From assembly GCA_946699065.1 (NCBI GenBank), contig CAMPDV010000092.1, forward strand, positions 744,001 to 808,000: 64,000 nucleotides of DNA. The letters are read 5' to 3'. The DNA is from Loxodes magnus. Its lineage: Eukaryota; Ciliophora; Karyorelictea; Loxodida; Loxodidae. Below are positions 50,600 to 62,551 of this stretch, piece after piece. Made by a program: the position numbers and the translations under genes. Each line of letters opens with the position of its first letter. Position 1 is the stretch's first letter. The notes below the pieces were generated by a model. That model searched no databases. It saw nothing but the letters and a program-made list of their open reading frames with translations, and was not told where the DNA came from.

Positions 50600-53500
50600 T
50601 GAATTAGCTTTTATTTCATTATATTTATTATAGAGTTTAAATATATTTCCTTTCGTAAAATCTCTATCTATCACTTTTACATCAATTTTACCAGTTTAAT
50701 CCCATGTTCCGAATTTCAATTCTGAAGGTTATATCATCACAGCAAAATAGTTATTAAGTATTAAATTATTAATTTCAGATATTTTTTGATTTTCTATTTC
50801 AAGGGAAAAACTTATTTTCAAACCGATAGATGGACTATTTGAAAACTTAATATATATAGGATATACTCTAAGTTTGGTATTATACTTACCCTTTCTTAGA
50901 ATTCAGCAAATGTATGAATATGTTCGTTTGGTTCGTTAACATAAATTAAAGTTTTAGTCATTTCAACAAATTTATCTTAATTAGCTTTTCATCTTTTTTA
51001 TTCTAATATATTCCAAGTAATAAATTTAATAGTATTTCCATCTTCTTGAAAAGGAGCTTGTTTAAATGTAAGTATTCAATCAAACTTATAAAGAGTTTGC
51101 TAGGGGTTTCCTTCTTTATCAGGTACGAACTTAACTATTTCACTTAATGCAGTTACTTTTATTGAGTCAATTTGCAAAGGATGAATTATTATTTCTGCTT
51201 TAGAAACTCCTATAGATATGTAATAGTAAATTAACTATAAAATCTTATTTTTAATTATCAGATAACTAACCATCATTGTCTTCATCTAATCTTATGATTG
51301 CAAGTGAAGGGTTTTGAATGTTCTGTAATGTTAATTTGTACTTAAATATATGCTTTCATCTTTGACAGAAGGAAATGTGATTCTTAAGCAGAAGATATTA
51401 AAATATTACCCTATTTGCTTAATGTGTAATTTACTTAAAATTTGCTTGATTTTTAATTTTAATAAAAGTATTAATGATCGTTTGACATTCATATTGCTTA
51501 TTAAAGTCTTGCTGTAAAATATAATGAACTAGAATCATTATTTGAACTTAAAATAGGGAGAAATTAAAACTATAAAGAAATTAAATTATAAATTTACTAA
51601 TGCATGGCTTTAAGATTATTGTTGTAGGATTAGTTACTTTATTGAAAGCAGCGAATCAGAGCTCATAATTGGCCAACCCTCCTAGAATATTAGATATATC
51701 TGTATTTTCTGTTTTAATAATTAAAATTCTATGACAGGAGCAGATGTATCTTTTAATTTAAAAGTACAATAATAATATTTATTTACCTTACTTTTATAAT
51801 ATACTTAGTCTTCTTTTTCAGGTTCCATTACCAATATAAAGAAAGTAATTTCTTCAGTAGAATCAGGATTTATATTTCCAACTACTTATAGTTCTAAAAT
51901 TGTTTAATCAGGTACTTCTGATACTACAATGATGAGCAATAAATTCTTTTAGCTATGCAATATTAGGTTGACTTATAGCCAGTGTTAGTTTAAAGTAAGC
52001 AAGGAATATATTAAATAGGTATTTAATCATCTTCATCTAAAATCCCTCCATACCATTCGGTTGCAAATCCAACGAAATAATCATAATATCTAGATGGAAA
52101 TTAGATTATTATTTACCTCCTAAATATCTTTGCTGAGTTTTAATTTCTTCATTATATTTTAAAAGTATATTATGCATATTCTCCTCTATTGCTTGAGAAT
52201 ATTCTTAGTGATGCTAACCTGTTAAATTCAAAAAAAGTTGCGCTTTAAAGAGTTGCATAATTAATATCGAAGTGACTTTATTTATCTATTATTTTTCCCT
52301 GTAAATAAGTTTCTCCGATCTATTTTTATGCTTTTTTATTTTGCTATTTGGCAGATGCTTTTACTGTTTATATAAGTCAAACTAAATAGTTATTAATAGA
52401 TTTTATCATTTAAGGAAGATTCATTATTAGGCTCATTTTAAGCTATATATTTGATAATACCTATACAATTGATACGGCAAAAGATACTTCTGATTCATAA
52501 TAATTTTTATAATTACCAGCAGATGCTATTTAAACAGGATAGTCGCTAGCATCATCGCTTAATAATCCAAAGTGATCCCTAAAAATAACTGGATTCATCA
52601 TCACAAGTAAACTCACCTACTACTTTTTTATTGACATCATATGCTGGAATTTTGAAATCTAAAACAAATTTACATTATTCGAACTTATTGCTTGAGTCTT
52701 TAGTCAGAATTCTTATATGTCATATAAGGAAATTCCAAGCTTATTTAAGTTAATTAACTCTAAATTTCAGAGAGAAGCAGTCTTTGATACACCTTTAATT
52801 ATCTTCTTTTGCTTGAGTTATAGTAAGCGCATCTTTGAATAAGCAATTAATGCTCTTAACTTCAATCGAGTTAGGATCTTTCTACAATGCAAAAACTTTA
52901 TATTAGTTCATATTAGGTGGATAAACAGAATAGTAAGGTACAGCAGAATTCGCATAATTAGTCTGAGAATCGTTTTCATGAGAAATTTCAGGTATAAATT
53001 AAGCTCATTCTTAATTCTCTTTTAGTATTAGCTCTATTAAAAATATTAATGGTAATAGCTCAGCTTGAGCGATAAGTTGATGTAGCTTTTCTATAGGTTG
53101 ATGAAGGATTAAAATGACCTTTGTCAGTAACGAACCGATTTTATCCTAATGTGTACATATTAAGTTTAGTTTCAAGTAATATAACAGTTACATCTTATTT
53201 ATTACTGTTTGTTTGAGGAACTTTCAGAGTTCCAATTTCAATCGCAGATACAAACTAAAATCCACTTGACGTTCCTGCTGCGCCTCCTTCGATAAATAAT
53301 AAATTTAAACTTTCCCTTCCAAATAATGCTAATTCTGAAGCTGAAGTTACTGGATTTCATATAGATCCAAAGCTTTATTCATCGATCTTAGTTATCTTAT
53401 CTTTTGCATAAGAAACAATTGATTTAAAGCACTTTTTTGAATCAATTTTAACTTATTTAATGAAAATTACCGTTGGTCCTGAGTCAGTGCTACTATAATC

Positions 53501-53890
53501 TGAAATTTTTACTGTATCTTAAGAACTTCAGAACACATCTACGTAACTAACAGTTGCTGCTAATCCTTTTTATACATAAATCTTTTTATTTGAACCTATC
53601 CTGCCCGATTAAGTCTGATCATCTAATTAAACTACAATTCAGTCACCTTCAATGACTAGATGCTCTAAGTAAAAGAGAAATCAAAAAATGTTAAAAAAAT
53701 TCCTTAGTGAAGTCTTCCACAGTGCTAGCATTCCCTTGTGAGTTTTGTCTTCTATAGAACCGCGATCGGAATGCTACCTAAGAGACCTTAGTATCTGGCA
53801 TCTTTCATCATTAATGCTACTTGATGCCTCTTTGATTTTGTCTTCTCTTCTCTTGGCTCCTACCATGATTTTTGATGGCTCTTCTCCCAT
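50600..53890 (-). CDS. Large repeat-containing protein of unknown function
   Basis: From ATG 53890 a frame opens with a basic N-terminus (MGEEPSKIMVGAKRREDK), a hydrophobic segment (FFNIFWFLFYLEHL), then beta-rich sequence with diverged repeats spaced some 200-270 residues apart (VKIDSKKCFKSIVSYAKDKI; NSIEVKSINCLFKDALTIT; DSIKVTALSEIVKFVPDKEG) and acidic loops such as DEDNDGQLS that look Ca-binding. Frame changes near 53120, 52620 and 51990 can each be bridged by a GT...AG stretch of 20-28 nt, longer than the introns elsewhere here, so decay is equally possible. The 3' end is undefined. I do not recognise the family; a surface or secreted role is a guess. Confidence 0.5.
53726..53776. other. 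Perfect 9 bp stem with 33-nt loop in a less AT-rich patch
   Basis: TAGCATTCC (53726-53734) and GGAATGCTA (53768-53776) are exact complements. They sit in a 53.70-53.90 kb patch clearly richer in G+C than its flanks. It could be a structured RNA or the remnant of a short element; it also falls in the open N-terminal frame of the 53890 gene. No TSD found. Confidence 0.45.
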
Positions 53891-53993
53891 GTGTGCTTTA
53901 TAGTACAAGAGTTTAAATTAATTTCAGTTGAAGGATTGCTCCTCCCTATTTATTTATATATAATAAATATTATATCAAAGGTATGCTAGAAAA

Positions 53994-54713
53994 ATGGAAA
54001 AAAGGATGCATAGCAAAGAAAATTAAATTAAAAAAATAGGAAAAGTCTATGGAGCAGGAAACGGATAATTTTTATGAGTGTATAAAAGCTTGATTAAGAA
54101 GAAAATAATTAGAAACAAAAATTAGCAAGATATGCAAGAAAAAATAAATTAAGCTTGCAACAAAGATCTAATAAAGTATTATTAGATAGAAGACAGAAGA
54201 ACAAGAGATAATATAAAGTAAAATGATGAAGATATGCAACTAATAAGAGAAGAAATTCTATTACCTGAAGGCTTATTTGAAGAATCAAACATATATTGAA
54301 ATATAAAAAGGTTGTGCACCAACGAGATGCTACGTGCTCTATAATCAAATTTATTTATTTATATAATTTGTCTTGCTTGCAGTTAAAAAGCATATCAAGA
54401 TGTGATGATTTACAATGAAATCAAAGCTAAAAGAGATTGAAGTACTGAATCAAAAACTTGCTCTCAATGCAATGCAAATAAACATAAGTGAATTTGCTTT
54501 ATAACTGAGTGCTGCAAGTAATGGTTTTGCTAGAATTGTATTTATCAAAGCATAAGTAGCCTGCTACTACAGAACAGATTTTCTGAACAAGACTTATCTT
54601 GCTTAAAATGTAGCAAATCATATGAAATAGATTTTCTAAGCAACTTTACTACAAAAGCCCAGCTAGAATAAGTTTAGCAGTAGAGAGGAATGAAATAAGT
54701 AAAAGATACTTGA
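53994..54713 (+). CDS. Short RBR-family tail protein (239 aa)
   Basis: ATG 53994 to TGA 54711-54713, 240 codons, no intron. The first half is a charged helical region (IKKIGKVYGAGNGQ ... LPEGLFEESNIYW). The second half carries the C-terminal finger of the RBR genes: CSQCNANKHKW, CCKQWFCQNCIYQ, DLSCLKC, aligning with CAKCDQSKHHK, CCKKLFCQDCICQ, SLQCFKC of copy A, and ends at the same relative stop. RING and IBR modules are absent. It lies divergent to the 53890 gene, 103 bp apart. It could be a truncated paralogue or a small adaptor. Confidence 0.65.
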
Positions 54714-56101
54714 AAACATAAGCACTTAAATAGAAATTAATAATTACTAATTTAAATAATAAGCTAAATTAATAAATAGCCTAGCTTCCTTATTTTAAGG
54801 AAGCAATTTAAATTAAAATACCATTCTAAATATACACTTAATTTAGCACTTAAAAGGAAGATCTAGATATATAATTAAAGCTAAGCTTTAAGATTATATT
54901 ATAGAGTACAAAACTATTTAGCTAGTTAATTAAAATAAAGGATATTAGTCTTAAATGAGGAGAGTTAGTTGTAAATTGTATATCAATAGCAAGTAAGATA
55001 AAAACAGCTTTAACTATATAATATAAACAATTATTTTCCAAGCAAAGTAAAAATAAGTGCTTATTATCAATATTTAGGATGCATAGCCTTAAGCATACTC
55101 ACATGCTTTAGTATCTGAAGTAATATAGCTATCTATTTAATTTGTTTAAGAAGATTTTAAAAGGATCATGCTTAATTTGCTATAGAGCATATAAACATAG
55201 TCATATAAAGATATAAAATAAAAAATGAACGATTTGAAGAAAAGTTAGAGAACTCAGTTTAAGGTAAATAACTTAAATTTAAATAAAGATTCTCTTCAAT
55301 AAGTTCTATTTAAAAAATAATTTTTAAATGCCTAACTATTTATTATTTGAATCTTCCTAAAATGTTTATTTAGCCTAAATTAACTTTAATTTATAGATAT
55401 CTGAAGAATGTTAATCTATACACTCTCAGAGAGTTAATCCATTAACTTTTTTCTTAATTTAAGGAAAGAAATAGAAGGAAGAGAAAAATAATGATTCAGA
55501 CGAGTAAATTAATTATTGATGCAATTCTAAAAATATGCCTATTTATTTAAGTTTTGACTCCTACTTTTAAATTAGGCTAAGGTGGAAATAAATTAGTTAG
55601 AATGAAAAATAATAGAGAGATAAGAAAATTATAATCTTAAGTTTATCTTACTTTAACTATTATAACTGAGCAGTCAAATATGCAGCAGCTTAATTAAAGA
55701 ATTAGCTAATTTAAAGTTAAATATATTTGATTGTGCAATGAAGAGAAATATAATTAATAATTAGCATACAATAAATATGAAGCTCAAATGAACTGAGGAA
55801 ATTATAAATATTTGTCTTAAGAGTTAATTTACTTGTCTAGATAAGCTTTTATAAATTTGACTTTTATAGTAAATATCTAGTCATATGAATTAATGATTTA
55901 TAGCTTTATATTTAATATTTACTTATAAAATATTAGCTGATTTTCATTAGTGATACTAAGGATATCTGTAAGAATAATAGAGCAAGATGCATGGATTGCT
56001 TTTAGATTGAAGAAAAGAGTCTTGGCTTTAATATTAATTAGTTATTAAATATTTAAACATTGATCTAGCTAAAATTTTTATTTTGAGTGTTTTAAGTTCA
56101 A
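54714..56101. other. AT-rich region, no gene recognised
   Basis: 1.4 kb between two RBR-family genes. Open frames lack motifs. Confidence 0.5.
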
Positions 56102-59100
56102 TCATTAATTTTGATGTGCATTATTGCCTCTCCATTCATTCATCTAGTTGAGTAGTTGCAAAGTAGTAACCTTGTTGAGTATCTTCATTTCATATGGTTT
56201 TTTGCATTAGCATGATAACTCCTACTCAGAAAACTTTTATTCATTCATTTTTTTATTAACGTTTTCATATAAGCACTACTAGCAATACCACTTGTTACAG
56301 CAATCTAAGTAATAGCCTAGCTTTTAGTGCTTATCTTATTAGCATTGATTACACTTCAAATTGATTTCATCTTTATATTATTTAGCATAAGCTATATTAT
56401 ATATCATAACATCTTGATATACATTCTTTTCACATCTTGAACATTCTAAAATTAAAACTTACTTCCATCTTAAATCCAATTTAAAAAGCATTCTTCACAT
56501 TTTTCCATATTACATTCGCAGTTAGTTTGATGGAACGTGTCTGCATTTTAGTTAGAAGTGCAACTAGGGCAAACTATCTTTTTAGTTTATTCTTTCTACT
56601 TGTTGTATCTCCAATCATATTTAGATCCTTAAGGAGGGTCACAAAGTGATCCTTTTTTCTGGCATTCCTAGCAATCGTTTTTAAATTCTATACCTTATTT
56701 TGACGCACTATAATAATCACAGTCAACTCTATGATAAAAATTTGAGTGCTGCAAAGTTGGTTTTCTTAAAACTGAACAACAGAACTGCCATTCTACACCG
56801 CATTCATTGCATTCAACATGCTAGCAATTATCATCTTTTGTTACTCATACTTCACATGACGGACATTTTCTAACATCCATGCCTAACGCTTATGCTGCTT
56901 TAAGAACATCGTCCAAATCGCAATCGTTCTAATGAGTCACTTTAAAGCAAGAAGGGCAAAATTCATAATTGCATTGAGTACATTTAGCATACTTCTTATC
57001 TTTAACAAAAAGCTATTATCCACAACCATTTGGATTAGGACATTTTTTAACATTTTTATCGTTACTTTCTCTTCATTTTATTAGCTTTTCTAATTACTCT
57101 TAGTTCAAGTGATTCTTTATTATTTCAAAACCTTATTCATTTTTTTCTATCACCTCACTACACAATGGACAAACAAAGTCTTTCTTTCTGAATTTAGTTT
57201 GATCTATTTAAGCTGAAAACCATCCTTTAAGACATTGATGGCAAATTTAATGGCCACATAGCAAGCTTTAGCAGTTTTGCTCTAAATCTTATTCTTCATT
57301 ATCCACACAACAAATGAACTTTGGCCTCTAAACTTAAGGCTACTAATTTTTCTAAGCTTGCAACATATCTTGAGACTAGCCTGTTATCCTCGTAATTTCG
57401 TCATTTTCTAATTTATTTTAGCAATATTTGCAAGCGAAATCATTAACAACGGCAAAATGTTCTAAACTACATTTCTTGCATATTTTTTATTAGCAGCACT
57501 TCAATTGGAATATTTATACTCCTTCAAAAGTGGCTTTGTTGCATGAATCACATTTTATCGAGTTTTAGAATACAGACTAAATATAGTTTTCGTCTAGCTG
57601 ACAATAGCATCCAATTCCCAAACATTAACGATTATTGGACTTTATCCTGTTTTGTAGAAGGGTTTGTATACAAGTAGGATGAAATTTATGCTTGCACCTA
57701 GTTTATATCATAGGTTCGTCAATTTGACTATTCATATACTTACATAATGAAAACTAGCAGCATTTATACAACTTCAAGTATGCCCTTTTAGTTTCTTCAT
57801 TGACTTATGTACCACACTTCTTGCATTTATCTGTATTATAAACTTACATGTCTAAGCTTCAATTACTTATTCTATGCAAGTCAAGCAAACGCTGTGACAC
57901 TACATATGAGACTTTTCAGATATTTCCTTAATAATACCACAGTGATCACACTTAAACTATTCTTATTATGGAATTTCATTTATATAGTTCTTAAGTTTCT
58001 CTTTATATCTTGCCATTGTATCTTCCCATTTCTTAATACCTACTGTGTTTAATATCTGCTCTTCTGACACTAAGCATTTCCTATTTATTTCCATACACTA
58101 AGGACAAAAAACTGTTTATCCCACTATTTCATTATTAGTTTGCAGCATTATAGATTGAGTTAAGCAAGCTTTATGAAAGACATGATTGCAATCAAGTTTC
58201 ATTTTCGATTGAATTCTTTTTTTACAAGTGCAGCAAGGAAAAGTGTCTAAATTACTGCCTAATCCGATGACTTATATTTGCCAGGGAAATAAGCTATGAA
58301 AATTTTATTCCTGCTATATCTATTAGAGCTAAATAAATTTGCTCTAGTTACTAATTAACCTTGATTATGAAGATTAAGACATTCTTAGACTTTCCACAAG
58401 CCTTCTATTTTCTTGGAATAATTCCTAGAAATTCTAATTAAACATCTGATCTTCCATATTTAATAAGCTCGAATTTTCTTGCGAAACATGTATGCTTAAG
58501 AATTGACTCTTATGATTTGCTATTTCAAAAACTGAACCGGACATAGAGTCATATAGCTTTTTAATTCTTTGAGATAGCAGTTCTATTATATTTCCTTAGT
58601 TACTTACTAGCTCAGGAAAATTTTCCATTTTTTTAGAATAAATAGGAAAGCCTATTTACTATGGCCATTAGTCTTCCGTATATCTTTTAGCTCTTTCGAT
58701 TAAAGGTGGCAATTATATATTCTGTTAAAAGATACCTTGTGAGTTTAATCCATCTATACGAGTATGTTCTCTTGTATATAGTATGCAATATGAGCTTTGG
58801 CTGGTCTAATGAAGTAAGCAAATTAAAGGTAGAGCATATTAGCTTTCTTGGTATTAATATAATGTCACTTCATTACTTTGATCAGTCTCAATCACTATCT
58901 AGACATGAAATTCTTGGCAAAGTGCTTTTAGAATATAGGGTAGAACAGAGTAATCCAGAGTATCCATATTCATGACATTCAAAATATTCTGAACATTTCA
59001 TCCCTAATTTTTCTCTAAATTATATCCTGCAATATATTTAAAGGCAAAGGAAAAAATTTCTTATTAGCTGTTTAGCATTAGAATTAATGTGTTTTCACAC

Positions 59101-59450
59101 TCCATTTTGTTATTCTTACTCTGCAATAACTTTTATAGATAGAAAAGGAATTCTTAATAGGCATCTTACTTAGATCTCACCATTCGTGAAAACCCGCGCT
59201 GCTGATTACAAACTAAGTTCATAAAAAATTGAACCTCACTTTAAGGAGTAGTGTCTCTTATTAAATGCTGCAAATAAGCCAAGCCAAATGCATTAAAAAA
59301 GCTATTTTTGTACTGGAAAGGAGTATACATATCATAAACCCATTACTTAGAACTGAGTGTATTGAAGAGTTGATTCTACAGCAAATTGTCAAAGGTCATT
59401 CTCAGTCGTGAATTGGGTATAACTTATGACTAGTTGATGATGCTAGACAT
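56102..59450 (-). CDS. Inactive otubain fused to RBR ubiquitin ligase-like domains (1104 aa)
   Basis: ATG 59450 to TGA 56102-56104 with two 17-nt introns (56446-56462, 57831-57847) gives exactly 1105 codons. Residues 1-228 align with otubain (peptidase C65) deubiquitinases: YKNSFFNAFGLAYLQ where active enzymes have DGNCFYRAFGFS (Ser50 replaces the catalytic Cys) and QSSYCILYT in place of GHYDILY (Ser220 replaces His); the helix LPYILKALCQEFHVQIVIE matches the family's IIALAQAL region. Then come RING-H2-like and Cys/His fingers, a RING, an IBR, a catalytic-type second RING (CPSCEVWVTKDDNCQHVEC; the VW Trp is TGA) and a last finger CCNKWYCQQC, ending MNEWRGNNAHQNQ. Likely a ligase with a ubiquitin-binding pseudo-DUB head; activity is inferred. 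Confidence 0.85.
56446..56462 (-). other. 17-nt intron
   Basis: GTAAGTTTTAATTTTAG; same codon position as the 16-nt intron of copies A and R. Confidence 0.9.
57831..57847 (-). other. 17-nt intron
   Basis: GTAAGTTTATAATACAG; splicing enters KCKKCGTQVNEE. Matches the 27937-27953 intron of copy R. Confidence 0.9.
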
Positions 59451-60590
59451 TCCTAGATTGTATTAATTGAAAGCCATTTATTATTGATGTTGGCTAAAGG
59501 CTTAAAACATGGAAATTATCTTGTAATTTTAAATTATGAAATAAATGCTTCAGTTAGAACAGTCTAAAGTAATAAAGATTCAATTTATGTTGAAATAGAA
59601 TAATTAGCACTCCTCTATGCTTATCTTATCATAAATAATTTCATCAACTTAGCTATTTTTAAACTTATGCTAGCATACTTAGCTTTCTGTCTTATGACTA
59701 ATCTATAATAAAGCTATTTTATAGGATAATTTTTAAGATAAGGGATAGTAATTTGATTTATAAAGAATGTGTCTTCTATTAATTTAGTTGTTAGGAACTT
59801 TAGTAAATACCTTACAACTAAGCTTCTGATAGGTTAGAGAGAACCTCACTTTATATCTAAATTACTATAAAAGACAATCAGTGAAGAACTTCTTTAGATA
59901 ACTAAATCAGAATTTTGTTTATTAGTATCATTTTTAAATTTGGAGCTGAAATCATTAGATACTCACTATTCTCTTCTATACATTCTTCTAACTGTCATAA
60001 TCGAATGCTACTAAGCTAAAGACAATTCATTGTTCATTAGCAACTTCAAATTTATATTAGATATAAGCAGCAAATACACTCTAGAATATAGCTGCTGATT
60101 CCTTTTAAATAAATGATAAAAGCTTAATAAATACTTAGCTATGCAAATATAATCTCAGCAGTTTGGAAAATCATTAGTAAATAATCTTAATTTAAACAGC
60201 TTTGGTAAGAACATTTTATATAATTACTTTTAGTAACTTAAGTTATGCTTAATTAAGGAAATATTACACAAATTTAAGAATTTAATTATAATTTTAGATA
60301 TTCAATTGGAATATTTTATCACTCAATTGTTAAGAGAACGATAATTTAAATCTAGCTTGCATTTTTACTTTTTATCTATTCTTTTTCTAAGCTATTAATA
60401 GGCTAGTTCTAGTTCTTTATAAAAGTAGCTTTCATTATCTGATAAACTCTACATTTTTTCATAACTCAATCTTTTTCTAACGTTTCTATCATAATTTTTA
60501 AAATATTCTTGTATTTTACTTTTTAGTAGGAAATACTAGAAAAAGAAATCACTTTAATAAACAAGTTAATTAAATGAATTTACTGATATG
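59451..60590. other. AT-rich region upstream of the otubain-RBR gene
   Basis: 1.1 kb with no recognisable gene; contains the presumed promoter of the minus-strand gene starting at 59450. Confidence 0.5.
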
Positions 60591-60599
60591 AATCAGTTA

Positions 60600-61770
60600 C
60601 TTCATTTTAATTATGTTCATTAAGTTTCAGCATCCTTCTTTTCATCTACTCTTCCTCGTTTCTTTTTGTAGTTTCTTATTATTCTTCTTTAGGCTCCAAT
60701 TATTTATTTTTATTTTGTCCTACAATTTCATTTCTTTTTAGAGATTCCTATGAAAAATTTTTATTTGAAGGTCTGCATTTGTTTATTTTTTAGAAGTAAA
60801 ATTCTAATTTATGTAGAGTTTATCATAAATAATTATCCTTTCCAAGTTTTTCAAGGAAATTTACCAGAAAGATTTCTAAGTGAGTCCTAATAGTAGATAC
60901 ATTCAAAGATATACTTAAATGAATCTTTTCTTCCGCATTGACAGAGTATTCTTTCCACAGGATAATGACGTTTTTTTAAATAATATTGAAAATTATAAGA
61001 TTAAGTGCATAACTTAGAGTTTTAAATTATTTCTTCCTGTATTTCTTGTTAAGTTTAGTATAATTTATAGCAGGAAAATTCTGAAGTCCTTCAAGTTTCT
61101 CTCTGAATATTATGCAGTGGGGATGTTTCTATAGCGTTAAGTTTCTTCTTAATAAAATTTGCTTCTTATAATATCTTTGATAAGTTTCTCAATAGAAAGC
61201 TAGTTAGAAAACATAATTTGATCTTCATTATTAATTCTATTAAACTAAAACATCTATTAATTGCTAAAAAGTACTAAGATTTTTAGTTTCTATTACATAC
61301 AAAGAGTCTTTTATATCAGATTCTTGAAAAGTCCTAGCTTCTTTCCGTATTTTAAAGTAGAATCGGAAAAAGCTTTATGATTTATATGTTATAATGGTAT
61401 TCAGTTAAGGTCTATGTATCAAGCCTTATTAAAGGCAGTGATAAGTGACTATAAAGCCTTCCACGCCACTATACGTTAATTTTTGTTTATTTTCTTCTTC
61501 ATAATCTTTATACCTCTCATTACAGTCCAAGAAACATGCTCTCCACTATTTTCAGCCTTAACATGCGACATTTTAAGTGTCAGAGAGAAAAATTCTTGTA
61601 TCTACTGAGAGTATAGGTGCCTTTCTTTAGCAATTCCAAATGATTTAAAGTCCTTTATTTACAGTAGGTGATAAAATAGCGATTTTCTTGTACTATAACT
61701 CCAGGTAAGTCACTTGGTTCTTCTACTTGATACGCTAAGCTTGCATAAATGAAAAATGCTTATAATATTT
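60600..61770 (-). pseudogene. LINE2-family fragment: C-terminal part of ORF2
   Basis: Minus-strand frames align with the last third of LINE2 ORF2: AWYIDLNWIPLQHI against CYIDLNWLPFKHI, LQNFPAINYTKLNKKYRKK against LQQFPQITYTKLNKQYRRE, and the finger KKRHYPVERILCQCG...YIFEC against QDRHYPIDNPYCMCG...HIFKC. At least one frameshift (near 61010) and no RT core are visible, so it is an old 5'-truncated insertion of a related lineage. The Trp in IDLNW is TGA in both elements. Confidence 0.8.
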
Positions 61771-62551
61771 CCTTAGTAGCATTCTAATTATTTTCTTTAA
61801 TCTTTATTAATTTAAGAAATATTGCATATCCCTTTAGATGGTAAATATATCTAAGATTGCTTAAATAAAGTAATTTAGTATAGATTACATTCTTATTTGT
61901 CACTTTTTTCAAGCTGTAGCATAATAAAAATTAAGTTTTAGCTATTTTTAGAGATTTTCTAAATACCATACTGATAATATAAGAAAAGTCTATTTTCTGT
62001 CTTGTTAGTATCTTAATATAAAGAAAACTTAACATGAAACTTAGATTTAAAAAGTAATAAAGAGAATTAGTTATGTAAATCTAAACTAAGTACGTCTATT
62101 TTATTAAGTTTTTATATAAATTAGCCTATTTATATTCCTTCCTTTATCATTTTATTATATATGATCAACTATCTAATTATTACTCCATCTTGCACTATTA
62201 TTTTTGCTTTTTTCCTCATTTATACTTTAAATAAAGTTTTAGACCTTTATAACTAAAGTTTTGGAAGGCAATTCTATATTTGGCTTTTTTATAGGAAAGA
62301 GCATGGTTTGAATTTTTATTAAGAAGTGGATTTAGCTCTGCTTAATAGATATAATTAGTTACTCTCTTAAACTAAGTTAAATTAGTCTGAATCTAGTGGA
62401 ACCAAAAAGTTAAAATATATGATGAAAAATCTCAAAAGAATTAGATAAAAATCTTAATGCTGTAGTGAAATTAATAGCTTTTATGTAAAAAATAAGATAG
62501 CAAGGTATGAATAACTGCTCGAAGATAAAAAGAATATAATTAAAAAAAATC
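61771..62551 (-). pseudogene. Weak continuation of LINE-like sequence
   Basis: A frame at about 62330-62210 (NHALSYKKAKYRIAFQNF) resembles the basic linker upstream of RT in LINEs and a similar stretch at 30.0 kb. The rest is too diverged to call. Confidence 0.3.

Noticed and set aside
58706..58975. Plus-strand 89-codon ORF
   Set aside because: It is antisense to the otubain-like coding region, whose minus-strand frame is conserved with the 28-29 kb paralogue.
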